Assembly: GCA_002295925.1 (NCBI GenBank) | Contig: DBGO01000001.1 | Location: 1 to 64,000, forward strand | Direction: 5' to 3' | DNA length: 64,000 nt | DNA from: Flavobacteriales bacterium UBA852 | Lineage (GTDB): Bacteria; Bacteroidota; Bacteroidia; Flavobacteriales_E; Vicingaceae | Shown: positions 9,456-18,262 of the stretch, in pieces | How positions within the stretch are numbered: position 1 is the first letter of the stretch | Layout of the letters: each line of letters begins with the position of its first letter | Position numbers and translations under genes: made by a program | The notes under the pieces: model-generated | Database searches by the model: none | What the model was told of the DNA's origin: nothing | The model's input: the letters and a program-made list of their open reading frames with translations, nothing else

Positions 9456-9629
9456 TTATTTATTGATTAATTTTTTTACTTTATCGTAATCAACCGGAAT
9501 GATTAGGTTGTCACCTTCGTATCTTTCGATTATCGTGTTGTTCCCGTAGCGTTTTACCGCTCTGATGTTTGACTCTCGAATGAAAAAATTGTTGAGTTTT
9601 ATCCAAATGTTTAAAGTTGTGTCTTTCAA
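9456..9629 (-). CDS. Small hypothetical protein at the head of the asd-thiL operon
   Basis: A short frame ends 7 bases before asd. An ATG at 9656 would give 66 residues, but that ATG lies at or upstream of a TATTTTTG -7 element (9646-9653), so it would not be in the mRNA. The in-frame TTG at 9629 gives 57 residues and is the better start. The C-terminal part (FFIRESNIRAVKRYGNNTIIERYEGDN in shorter pieces: FFIRESNIRAV, NNTIIERYEGD) looks like a small beta-rich fold with alternating polar residues and not like random translation. I do not recognise a family. No signal peptide or membrane segment is visible. Confidence 0.55.
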   Translation of the reverse strand: MKDTTLNIWIKLNNFFIRESNIRAVKRYGNNTIIERYEGDNLIIPVDYDKVKKLINK

Positions 9630-9645
9630 TGTGTTAATTTTTCTA

Positions 9646-9653
9646 CAAAAATA
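9646..9653 (-). promoter_or_regulatory. Predicted -7 element, small ORF-asd-thiL operon
   Basis: Minus-strand TATTTTTG fits TAnnTTTG. No convincing -33 TTG is seen. Its position argues against the ATG at 9656 as the start of the small ORF. Confidence 0.5.
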
Positions 9654-9774
9654 CATAATAAATATTAGTTTAAAGCGTTGTAAATATGCTTTCAGGAAAA
9701 ATAATTTCTTTAAGAGCAGATTTTTTAACGTTATTAATAAAGAAATTTCTTAATTTAGCAAATCAAACAAAAAA

Positions 9775-9779
9775 GGAGG
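9775..9779 (+). promoter_or_regulatory. Consensus Shine-Dalgarno site that fixes a TTG start
   Basis: GGAGG (within AAAAGGAGGA) lies 7 bases before the TTG start at 9787. Strong Shine-Dalgarno sites are otherwise scarce in this window, so it supports the non-ATG start of the TonB-family gene. Confidence 0.7.
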
Positions 9780-9786
9780 ATTTATT

Positions 9787-10506
9787 TTGGAACCAAAAAA
9801 GAACCCTAACGTTGACCTCGAAAGAAAGAAAACGGTGTTTTTCTTAATCGGACTATTCGTTTCATTATCGGTGGTTTATATTGCTATAAATTTCCGTTTT
9901 TATGAAGCAAATGCCGATAATGGATTAGGTCAAGCATTTGAAGATGTAGAGGAAGAAATTATTCCTATTACACAACAAAACACTCCACCTCCTCCACCTC
10001 CTCCACCTCCTCCACCCGCAGCGCCGGAAGTGTTAGAGATTGTTGAGGATGACGAAGAAGTGGATGATGTAGTAATGGAAGATACAGAAGCTGATGAGAA
10101 CACTATCGTGGAAGAACTTCCTGAAGAAGAACCTGAAGAAGTTGAGCAGATTTTTACAATCGTAGAAGATATGCCTACTTTCAAAGGTTGTGAAAAAGAA
10201 AAAGATTCACAAGCCAAACAAATGTGTACACAACAAAAGATATTTGAATTTCTTAATAAGGAAATGAAATATCCGCAAATGGCCAAAGAAGCCGGAATTA
10301 GTGGAACAGTATTTGTAAACTTTGTTATTGGCCAAGACGGTAAAGTGAAAGATATTAAAGTGTTGCGAGGTGTTCCAGGCGGTAAAATGCTTGATGAAGA
10401 AGCAATTCGAGTAATCAAAAAATTACCTCCCTTCAATCCGGGTAAACAACGTGGTAAACCGGTATCGGTATCGTATAACTTACCTGTGCGTTTTATCTTA
10501 CGTTAA
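9787..10506 (+). CDS. TonB-family energy-transducing protein
   Basis: TonB-like proteins couple the inner-membrane proton-motive force to outer-membrane receptors. The 239-residue protein has an N-terminal cytoplasmic anchor, one membrane segment (about 17-36), a run of eleven prolines at 67-77, an acidic linker (85-145) and a C-terminal TonB domain (about 150-239) with the family phrase GTVFVNFVIGQDGKVKDIKV. It starts at TTG, supported by a consensus Shine-Dalgarno site. A terminator follows at 10529. The ExbB/ExbD partners are not in this window. The proline run is coded by a 9-bp tandem repeat that could change length by slippage. Confidence 0.93.
   Translation: MEPKKNPNVDLERKKTVFFLIGLFVSLSVVYIAINFRFYEANADNGLGQAFEDVEEEIIPITQQNTPPPPPPPPPPPAAPEVLEIVEDDEEVDDVVMEDTEADENTIVEELPEEEPEEVEQIFTIVEDMPTFKGCEKEKDSQAKQMCTQQKIFEFLNKEMKYPQMAKEAGISGTVFVNFVIGQDGKVKDIKVLRGVPGGKMLDEEAIRVIKKLPPFNPGKQRGKPVSVSYNLPVRFILR
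9984..10016 (+). repeat. In-frame 9-bp tandem repeat coding for the proline run
   Basis: The unit TCCACCTCC is present about 3.7 times and codes for Pro-Pro-Pro. The unit is a multiple of three, so copy-number changes would alter only the linker length of the TonB-family protein. Confidence 0.85.
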
Positions 10507-10528
10507 TAATCAACCATATATTATGTGT

Positions 10529-10555
10529 AAAACGCCTCTTTTAAAGGGGCGTTTT
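10529..10555 (+). terminator. Rho-independent terminator after the TonB-family gene
   Basis: Stem AAAACGCCTCTT / AAGGGGCGTTTT with a three-base loop and one G-U pair; the T-run is part of the 3' arm. Confidence 0.75.
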
Positions 10556-10605
10556 CTGTTTAAATAAACCTCAATTATTATCAATTACAAATGCAGATAG
10601 TTACT

Positions 10606-10613
10606 TATATTTG
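10606..10613 (+). promoter_or_regulatory. Predicted -7 element of lysS
   Basis: TATATTTG matches TAnnTTTG and ends 17 bases before the lysS ATG. No clear -33 element is seen. Confidence 0.6.
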
Positions 10614-10630
10614 CCAAAAATTAAAAACGA

Positions 10631-12130
10631 ATGAGTGTTAAATTATCCGAACAAGAAATTGTACGACGAGAATCGTTGAATAAATTACGTGAATTAGGCA
10701 TAGAACCCTATCCTGCGGCATTGTTTCCTGTAACACATACTACAAAAAAAGCCAAAGAAGAGTTTGAAGAAGGAAAAGAAGTGGTAATGGCCGGTAGAAT
10801 TATGAGCAGAAGAATAATGGGTAAAGCCTCTTTTGCCGAATTAATGGACAGTGAAGGAAGAATGCAAATTTATGTGAACAGAGATGAAATTTGTCCGGGA
10901 GAAGATAAAACACTCTATAATACAGTATTTAAAAAATTATTGGATATAGGTGATTTTATTGGTATAAAAGGGACATTGTTTAAAACAAAAGTTGGCGAAA
11001 AGTCGGTAAAAGTTAAAGAATTAACGGTTTTAAGCAAGTCTCTTCGTCCGTTGCCAATAGTTAAGGTTGATGAAGAAGGGAATGTACATGATGCCTTTTC
11101 AGATCCTGAGTTGCGTTATCGTCAAAGATATGTTGATTTGGTTGTAAATCCGGGGGTGAAAGATGTATTTATTAAACGCACGCAAATAATGAACGCTATG
11201 CGTGAATTTTTTAATGAGCGTGGTTATTTGGAAGTCGAAACACCTATATTGCAACCCATTCCGGGAGGTGCGGCTGCACGTCCTTTTATTACCCATCATA
11301 ATGCGTTGGATATCCCGCTATACCTTCGAATTGCCAATGAGTTGTATTTGAAGCGTTTAATCGTTGGCGGATTTGACGGAGTATATGAATTTGCCAAAGA
11401 TTTCAGAAATGAAGGAATGGACAGAACCCATAACCCGGAGTTTACTGTAATGGAAATTTATGTGGCATACAAAGATTATTTTTGGATGATGGAATTCACC
11501 GAAAAAATGTTGGAGTATGTTACTAATAAAGTGTTGGGAACAACAAAAGTAACAGTTGATAGCAACGAAATAGACTTTAAAGCGCCATATACCCGATTGT
11601 CAATGACCGAAGCCATTAAAAAATACGCCAATTATGATATTACCGGCAAGTCGGAAGAAGAATTACGCCAAGCAGCAAAAGATATGGGAATAGAAGTGGA
11701 TGAAACAATGGGTAAAGGAAAAATAATTGATGAAATTTTTGGCGAAAAATGTGAGCATCATTTAATACAACCTACATTCATAACCGATTATCCGGTAGAG
11801 ATGTCGCCGTTGTGTAAAAAACACAGGGATAACCCTGAGCTTACCGAACGTTTTGAATTGATTGTAAACGGAAAAGAAATTGCCAATGCTTACTCTGAAT
11901 TAAACGACCCGATTGACCAACGAGAGCGTTTCCAAGAGCAATTACGATTATCTGAAAAAGGGGATGATGAAGCAATGTTTATCGACCAAGACTTTTTAAG
12001 AGCTTTGGAATACGGAATGCCGCCAACATCGGGAATGGGTATTGGTATAGACCGATTGGTGATGTTGCTTACGGGGCAATCCTCAATTCAAGATGTATTG
12101 TTTTTCCCGCAAATGCGACCTGAAAAATAA
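10631..12130 (+). CDS. lysS: Lysyl-tRNA synthetase, class II
   Basis: The enzyme charges tRNA-Lys. The 499-residue protein has the N-terminal OB-fold anticodon-binding domain (about 50-150) and the class II catalytic core with motif 2 in FRNEGMDRTHNPEFTVMEIY (about 258-277) and motif 3 in GMGIGIDRLVML (about 469-480). Length is normal for bacterial LysS. It forms its own transcription unit between the terminator at 10529 and the cyclase gene 105 bases downstream. Confidence 0.99.
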   Translation: MSVKLSEQEIVRRESLNKLRELGIEPYPAALFPVTHTTKKAKEEFEEGKEVVMAGRIMSRRIMGKASFAELMDSEGRMQIYVNRDEICPGEDKTLYNTVFKKLLDIGDFIGIKGTLFKTKVGEKSVKVKELTVLSKSLRPLPIVKVDEEGNVHDAFSDPELRYRQRYVDLVVNPGVKDVFIKRTQIMNAMREFFNERGYLEVETPILQPIPGGAAARPFITHHNALDIPLYLRIANELYLKRLIVGGFDGVYEFAKDFRNEGMDRTHNPEFTVMEIYVAYKDYFWMMEFTEKMLEYVTNKVLGTTKVTVDSNEIDFKAPYTRLSMTEAIKKYANYDITGKSEEELRQAAKDMGIEVDETMGKGKIIDEIFGEKCEHHLIQPTFITDYPVEMSPLCKKHRDNPELTERFELIVNGKEIANAYSELNDPIDQRERFQEQLRLSEKGDDEAMFIDQDFLRALEYGMPPTSGMGIGIDRLVMLLTGQSSIQDVLFFPQMRPEK

Positions 12131-12235
12131 TATTCATTTTTCAGAGATTTTTCTATAAATTGAAAAGGAAAAACTAACCGGCAAAAACGGAAAAAAACAA
12201 ATAAAATCCTACCTTTATCTGGTTGATAAAAACCA

Positions 12236-15200
12236 ATGAAAAAAAGGTGGACTTATATAACGGTTTTGTTGTGCTTATTGGTATTTTATGCCTCTGCACA
12301 GCAAAATAGTTTTAAGTTTCATAACCTTACCCTCAAAGACGGACTTTCGCAAAGTTCAATTAATGCCATTTTGCAAGATGAACAGGGGTTTATGTGGTTT
12401 GGAACGCAAGACGGACTAAACCGGTATGATGGTTATGAATTTAAAGTCTATCAACATCAATTTGATGATTCTGTAAGCATTTCAAATAATTTTATTCACT
12501 TTCTATATCAAGACAGCAAAAATTATTTTTGGGTAGGAACAGACAATGGTTTAAATCTTTATAACCCCATAACCGAAAGTTTTCGCCGGTTTCTAAACAA
12601 TAAATCAGAAGGTGCAAATGTCACTTTTTGGGATATGTGCGAACTCGAAGGTATTCGTTATGTTGTTGGCGGTAATCACCTGTATAAAATCGAACAAGGA
12701 TTTAAAATAGTAAAAATTCCCAACTCATTATTTGGGAACATTAAAAAACTTCAAGGGCGTAAAATAATTGCCGATAATCAACGATTATGGATAGCAACAG
12801 AGGGAAATGGTTTGTTGATGTATCAACCGCGAAACCGCCACTTTAAGAGGTTTACCTCTGCAAACAGTAATTTACCTTCGGATATTATTTGGACAATAAA
12901 GAAAATAAACAACAAAATTTGGATAGGACATAACAAAGGCGTATCAATTTACAACACTAAAACAGGAGAATTTGAAAACGTATCTTGGATGACAGGATTT
13001 TCTGTTCGCTCTTTATTTGTTGATGCACAAGAAAACATTTGGCTAGGCACAGACGGAGAGGGTATTTTTCAATTATCAAAAAAAGGAGAAGTTTCACATA
13101 TAAAATCAGACCCTACCAATATTTATTCATTGGTAGATAATGTGATACTAAGTTTTTATCAAGATGAATTTGGTTGCATTTGGATAGGAACAGAGCACGG
13201 AATCAGCAAGTTTGATATGTTCAAACAATATTTCAAACATTATGTACGAAAAGAAAATACAACCAATACCTTAAGCAGTAATACTATTTGGTCAATATAT
13301 TATAATGATGCCAATAAGGTAATATTTGCCGGAACGGATAAAGGATTAGATGTTATTTATCCAACCGGTAATATTGATTTTTTTAAACCAATATTCAACG
13401 ACAAGCAAAGCGCCAAAAACACAAGCATTTATTCTGTATATCAAACAACCTCAGGCAAAGTATTGACAGGTTCGGACGGTGGAATTTTTCAATGGGGAAA
13501 TAATCGCTTAACGCACTTAACATTCTCTAATCAACAACTCAACAACGACCGTATCTATAAAGTTTATGAAGATAAATCCGGTAAGATATGGTTTTGCGGA
13601 CGTTCTGCATTGTATTGTTTAGCCGGAGATTCAATTCTTACTTTTGATGAAACAATATTGCCTTCAGTACCGGTTCGTGATGTTGTGCAGCAATCCGGAA
13701 ATATTTATTGGGTTGCTACAAATGCCGGTGGAGTTTGTCGTCTTGATGTGAAGAGCAGAAAGGTGAAAATAATTTCTAATGCCGAACAATCGCTGCCAAA
13801 AATCAGCAATAACTCAATTTTATCTTTATTGTTGGACGAAGATATTTTATGGGTAGGAACCTTTGGAGGTGGGTTAAATAAAATTAATTTAAAAACCAAT
13901 GAAGTAAAATATTATACAGTTGAAAACGGTTTACCCAACAATGTTGTTTACGGAATTTTAAAAGATGATGCCGGAAATTTATGGATGAGCACCAACAAAG
14001 GATTATGTAAGTTTAATATCAAAACAGAAGAAACGGTAAATTATTACGAATCCGACGGTTTACAAAGCAACGAGTTTAATACAGGCGCATATTTTAAAAG
14101 CAAATCCGGAATAATGTTTTTTGGAGGAATCAACGGGTTTAATATGTTTAATCCGGCTGAAATTAAACAAAATCCGTATCCCCCAAAATTGGTATTTACC
14201 GGTTTTATGGTAAATAATTTAAAATCCGAAAAAACAAAAAAAAGCATTCACGAAGCATTTACGCAACATCAACCGGTTGCTTTGGCATACAATCAAAACT
14301 TCATTACCATTACATTTGCCGCCTTACACTACAGTGCCCCTGAAAAAAACAAATACCGTTACAAACTTAAACCCGTAAATGAAGAGTGGATTGATTTGGG
14401 TAATACGCATAAAGTATTATTCTCTAATTTAGAACCCGGCGAATATACTTTGGAAGTAGAAGCTGCAAATGCCGATGGCGTTTGGACACCTTCGCCCATT
14501 ACCCTGCAATTTGTCATCACACCGCCATTTTGGAAAACCTGGTGGTTTCGGATAACGGTAGTTGGCGGATTATTGCTGATTATATTTTTGTATTATCGTT
14601 CTCGTATAAGAATGATAAAACGGCAAAAGGAATTGCTTGAAATGCAAGTGTTAGAACGCACAGCACGAATCCGTAAGCAAAAAGAACGCATTGAAAAACA
14701 AAAAGCCGAACTTGAACAAAAACAAAAAGAATTAGAACAAGAGAAAGAAAAATCCGAGCAACTCTTACTGAATATTTTGCCCGAAAAAACCGTTACAGAA
14801 CTTAAAATTAAGGGGAAATCCAAGCCGAGACACTACAATTTGGTGTCGGTAATGTTTGCCGATTTTAAAAACTTTACAAAAATATCCGAAAATTTACGTC
14901 CCGAAGAACTGGTGCAAAGACTCGACAGTTATTTTATAAAATTTGATGAAATTATTGAAGAACATCATGTAGAGAAAATAAAAACCATGGGTGATGCTTA
15001 TATGGCTGCAGCCGGTGTCCCCATTCGTAACAAAACGAATCCTATAGATATAACCTTGGCAGCAATTCGTATTCAGCAATATATGCGTCAAAGTAATGAA
15101 AAATTGGACGAAAAAGACCGCTGGTATTTACGTATTGGGATACACACCGGAGAGGTGACGGCAGGCGTAATCGGGTTAAAACGATTTGCCTATGATATTT

Positions 15201-16045
15201 GGGGCGATACCGTAAATGTAGCCAGCAGGGTTGAAACTGCCGGTGAGCCCGGAAAAGTGAATGTTTCGGGGCAAACCTACGAGCATATTAAAGAGTTTTT
15301 TGATTGTGAATATCGTGGTAAAATTCCTGCAAAAAACAAAGGCGAAATTGACATGTATTTTGTCAATAGAATAAAACCCGCATTGTCGGAAGATGCTGAA
15401 GGAATGTTACCCAACAAGCAATTTTGGGATTACGTAAATCTGCACATATTCAGTCAAATAAATTACAGAAAAGCCGAAAAATATGTATTGGATTTGCTTA
15501 AGCGTGAATTGCCCGAAAATTTGTATTACCACAGCATAGACCATACAATAGATGTAACCGAAGCCGTCGAGCGGCTTGCTTTGATGGAGGGTATTAGCGG
15601 TGAAGATATCTTTTTGCTTAAAACGGCAGCACTTTACCACGATGCCGGATTTGTAAAGCAATACGATAAAAATGAACCGATTGGCGCACAAATGGCTGCC
15701 GAAGTATTACAAAAATTTGGCTATACAGATGAGCAAATTAAAACCATACAAGAGTTGATTTTGGCTACAGCCATTCCGCAACAGCCAAAAAATAAATTGC
15801 AAGAAATTATTTGCGATGCCGACTTGGATTATTTGGGGCGCGATGATTTTCATACCATAGCCGATTTACTCAAAAAAGAGTTGCTGGAACGAGGTAAAAT
15901 AACCTCAGACCGGCAATGGGATGAAATACAAGTGTCTTTTTTAACTGCACACAAATACCATACACAATCGGCAATTAAATTGCGTCAAGCAAAAAAACTC
16001 AAACATTTGGAAGAAATTAAAGAACGTTTGAAAAACTACGGATAA
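12236..16045 (+). CDS. Sensor protein: two-component-type propeller, Y_Y_Y, membrane segment, class III adenylate cyclase, HD domain
   Basis: The 1269-residue protein starts with a signal peptide (1-21). Two-component-regulator propeller repeats (LWIATEG, IWLGTDGEG, IWIGTEHG) fill about 25-640, a Y_Y_Y domain about 680-765, one membrane segment about 770-790 and a coiled coil about 795-845. The cyclase domain (about 865-1045) has both metal aspartates, D876 and D920, the adenine-selecting pair K916 and D987, and the transition-state pair N994 and R998, so it should make cAMP rather than cGMP. A C-terminal HD domain (about 1090-1240) has H1099, H1135-D1136 and D1194/D1196. An outside signal would thus control a cytoplasmic enzyme pair. 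The HD substrate is unknown. It lies 24 bases before the GH3 gene. Confidence 0.93.
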   Translation: MKKRWTYITVLLCLLVFYASAQQNSFKFHNLTLKDGLSQSSINAILQDEQGFMWFGTQDGLNRYDGYEFKVYQHQFDDSVSISNNFIHFLYQDSKNYFWVGTDNGLNLYNPITESFRRFLNNKSEGANVTFWDMCELEGIRYVVGGNHLYKIEQGFKIVKIPNSLFGNIKKLQGRKIIADNQRLWIATEGNGLLMYQPRNRHFKRFTSANSNLPSDIIWTIKKINNKIWIGHNKGVSIYNTKTGEFENVSWMTGFSVRSLFVDAQENIWLGTDGEGIFQLSKKGEVSHIKSDPTNIYSLVDNVILSFYQDEFGCIWIGTEHGISKFDMFKQYFKHYVRKENTTNTLSSNTIWSIYYNDANKVIFAGTDKGLDVIYPTGNIDFFKPIFNDKQSAKNTSIYSVYQTTSGKVLTGSDGGIFQWGNNRLTHLTFSNQQLNNDRIYKVYEDKSGKIWFCGRSALYCLAGDSILTFDETILPSVPVRDVVQQSGNIYWVATNAGGVCRLDVKSRKVKIISNAEQSLPKISNNSILSLLLDEDILWVGTFGGGLNKINLKTNEVKYYTVENGLPNNVVYGILKDDAGNLWMSTNKGLCKFNIKTEETVNYYESDGLQSNEFNTGAYFKSKSGIMFFGGINGFNMFNPAEIKQNPYPPKLVFTGFMVNNLKSEKTKKSIHEAFTQHQPVALAYNQNFITITFAALHYSAPEKNKYRYKLKPVNEEWIDLGNTHKVLFSNLEPGEYTLEVEAANADGVWTPSPITLQFVITPPFWKTWWFRITVVGGLLLIIFLYYRSRIRMIKRQKELLEMQVLERTARIRKQKERIEKQKAELEQKQKELEQEKEKSEQLLLNILPEKTVTELKIKGKSKPRHYNLVSVMFADFKNFTKISENLRPEELVQRLDSYFIKFDEIIEEHHVEKIKTMGDAYMAAAGVPIRNKTNPIDITLAAIRIQQYMRQSNEKLDEKDRWYLRIGIHTGEVTAGVIGLKRFAYDIWGDTVNVASRVETAGEPGKVNVSGQTYEHIKEFFDCEYRGKIPAKNKGEIDMYFVNRIKPALSEDAEGMLPNKQFWDYVNLHIFSQINYRKAEKYVLDLLKRELPENLYYHSIDHTIDVTEAVERLALMEGISGEDIFLLKTAALYHDAGFVKQYDKNEPIGAQMAAEVLQKFGYTDEQIKTIQELILATAIPQQPKNKLQEIICDADLDYLGRDDFHTIADLLKKELLERGKITSDRQWDEIQVSFLTAHKYHTQSAIKLRQAKKLKHLEEIKERLKNYG

Positions 16046-16069
16046 TTTTACCAAAACATTCACACAAAA

Positions 16070-17572
16070 ATGTCAATTAAAGCCGCCTTAAGTAAACCTT
16101 TTGCCAAGTATATCCGGAAAAAATTGGATAAACTCAATGCCAAAGCTGTTGAATCGCAACAGGAAATGATGCAATATTTACTTAAAAACGGTAAAAATAC
16201 ACTTTTTGGCAAAGAGCATCAGTTTGAAAAAATCTCTGATTACGAAGAATTTAAACAACATATTCCGGTTGTAGATTACGAACAATTAAAACCCTATATC
16301 GAGAAAATTTTGCAAGGCGAAAAAGATGTGTTATGGCCCGGTAAACCCAATTATCTTTCCAAAACATCGGGAACAACATCGGGAACAAAATATATTCCCA
16401 ATACACCGGTTTCATTAAAGCATCAGCTTGATGCCGCCCGCAATGCCATATTGTGTTATATTGCCGAAACCGGTAAAACGGACTTTATTGACGGCAAAAT
16501 GATTTTCTTACAAGGTTCGCCCGAGCTGGAAGAAAAAAACGGAATTAAAATTGGGCGTTTAAGCGGCATTGTGGCACATCATATTCCGGCATACTTGCAA
16601 AAAAATCGTCTTCCCAGTTATAAAACTAATTGCATCGAAGATTGGGAGACAAAAATTGATGCCATTATAGATGAAACATTGCCCGAAAAAATGACCTTGA
16701 TTTCAGGTATTCCGCCGTGGGTGCAAATGTATTTTGACCGCATTTTGGAACGAACAGGCAAGAAAACGATTGCTGAAGTTTTTCCTTATTTTTCTTTGTT
16801 TATTTACGGAGGTGTAAATTTTGAACCTTATCGTGCAAAATTTGAACAAACCGTAGGCAAAAAAGTGGACAGCATTGAAACTTATCCTGCCTCTGAGGGA
16901 TTTATTGCTTTTCAGGATTCGCAAAAAGAAGAAGGATTGTTGCTTAATTTAGACGGAGGGATTTTTTATGAATTTATTCCTGCCGATGAATATTTTAACG
17001 AAAATCCTACACGCATTAGCCTGAAAGATGTTGAGTTAGGCGTAAACTATGCTTTGATTTTGAATACCGATGCCGGCTTGTGGGGTTACAGCATTGGCGA
17101 TACGGTGAAATTTGTTTCAAAAAATCCGTATAGAATTATTGTTTCGGGTAGAATTAAGCATTTTACCTCTGCCTTTGGTGAGCACGTTATTGCCGAAGAG
17201 GTTGATTATTCACTCAAAAAAGCACTGGAACAAATTCCGGCTAAGGTTGTAGAATATCACGTAGCACCGCAGGTAACACCGCAAGACAACGATATTGCCT
17301 ACCACGAATGGTTTATAGCTTTTGAAGAACCGCCGCAAAATGTTGAGAAATTTGCCCAACTTATTGATGAAAATTTACAACAAAAAAACAGTTATTACAA
17401 AGATTTGCGAGAGGGCAAAATGCTCGATACGCTTAAAATAAGAGTGTTGCCAAAAGATGCTTTTCAAATTTATATGAAACAAATAGGCAAATTGGGTGGG
17501 CAAAACAAAGTGCCGCGCTTGGCAAACGACCGTAAAATTGCAGATAAACTAACCGCATTATTCCTAAAATGA
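16070..17572 (+). CDS. GH3-family acyl-adenylate/amido synthetase-like protein
   Basis: The 500-residue protein resembles plant GH3 auxin-conjugating enzymes and their bacterial relatives, which belong to the ANL adenylating superfamily. The phosphate-binding loop is SKTSGTTSGTKYIP at about 99-112, followed by the family block FSLFIYGGVNFEPYR at about 240-256 and the ETYPASEGF segment near 272. The bacterial function is not established; amide bond formation between a carboxylic acid and an amine is the expected chemistry. Its stop overlaps the ATG of the next gene (ATGA), so the two are translationally coupled. Confidence 0.88.
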   Translation: MSIKAALSKPFAKYIRKKLDKLNAKAVESQQEMMQYLLKNGKNTLFGKEHQFEKISDYEEFKQHIPVVDYEQLKPYIEKILQGEKDVLWPGKPNYLSKTSGTTSGTKYIPNTPVSLKHQLDAARNAILCYIAETGKTDFIDGKMIFLQGSPELEEKNGIKIGRLSGIVAHHIPAYLQKNRLPSYKTNCIEDWETKIDAIIDETLPEKMTLISGIPPWVQMYFDRILERTGKKTIAEVFPYFSLFIYGGVNFEPYRAKFEQTVGKKVDSIETYPASEGFIAFQDSQKEEGLLLNLDGGIFYEFIPADEYFNENPTRISLKDVELGVNYALILNTDAGLWGYSIGDTVKFVSKNPYRIIVSGRIKHFTSAFGEHVIAEEVDYSLKKALEQIPAKVVEYHVAPQVTPQDNDIAYHEWFIAFEEPPQNVEKFAQLIDENLQQKNSYYKDLREGKMLDTLKIRVLPKDAFQIYMKQIGKLGGQNKVPRLANDRKIADKLTALFLK

Positions 17573-18258
17573 AGCAACCGTTAAAAGAACAAGCATTTTT
17601 TATTTATTTGACGCTGGCGGCAATCTTTATTGCTTCATTGGTTTCGTGTAATTTGATTTTTCAAAAATTTTTCAGTTGGAACCCTTTTGGATTATACAAT
17701 TTTGAAATTTCGGTTGGAATATTACCTTATCCCATTACCTTTTTGGTAACCGACATCATATCTGAAATATACGGCTTAAAACGAGCCAATCAAGTGGTGA
17801 AAGTAGGGCTTGTAGCTACTGTTTTTACAATGTTGGTGGTAGCACTTGCCGATTTGGCACCGGCAACAAGTTGGTCGCCTGTAAGCAATGAAGAGTTCAA
17901 TAAAGTTTTTGGCTTAACCGGTGTTGCTGTGGGAGCATCGATGACGGCTTATTTGTTGGCTCAATTTATTGATGTGCGCTTATTTCATTTTTGGAAGCGA
18001 GTAACGAAAGGAAAATACTTATGGGTGCGAAATAATTTTTCGACCATTACCTCGCAATTTGTCGATACGGCATCGGTTTTGCTTTTGTTATGTAGTTTTG
18101 GTGCAATAGAGTGGTCAATGTTCGGGCAACTGCTGTTGAACGGATTTTTATTTAAAGTAATAGTGGCTTTATTCGATACCCCTTTGTTTTATTTGTCAAC
18201 GTGGCTGTTTAGAAAGAAATTCGGCTTACGCTTGGGCGAAGAAATTCCTGTCGGATAA
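17569..18258 (+). CDS. YhhQ-type queuosine precursor transporter (VUT family)
   Basis: The 229-residue membrane protein has about six hydrophobic segments and the family phrases ASLVSCNLIFQKF near the N-terminus, FLVTDIISEIYG at about 58-70 and the QFVDTASVLLL segment at about 162-172. YhhQ members import preQ0/preQ1 or queuine-type precursors for tRNA queuosine. It overlaps the GH3 gene by 4 bases. No queuosine synthesis gene and no preQ1 riboswitch is visible nearby. Confidence 0.92.
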   Translation: MKQPLKEQAFFIYLTLAAIFIASLVSCNLIFQKFFSWNPFGLYNFEISVGILPYPITFLVTDIISEIYGLKRANQVVKVGLVATVFTMLVVALADLAPATSWSPVSNEEFNKVFGLTGVAVGASMTAYLLAQFIDVRLFHFWKRVTKGKYLWVRNNFSTITSQFVDTASVLLLLCSFGAIEWSMFGQLLLNGFLFKVIVALFDTPLFYLSTWLFRKKFGLRLGEEIPVG

Positions 18259-18262
18259 ATAT

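Noticed and set aside
9930..10436. Minus-strand frame of 168 residues rich in Ser and Gly opposite the TonB-family gene
   Set aside because: It is the shadow of the proline run and acidic linker; composition is low-complexity and there is no promoter or start signal.
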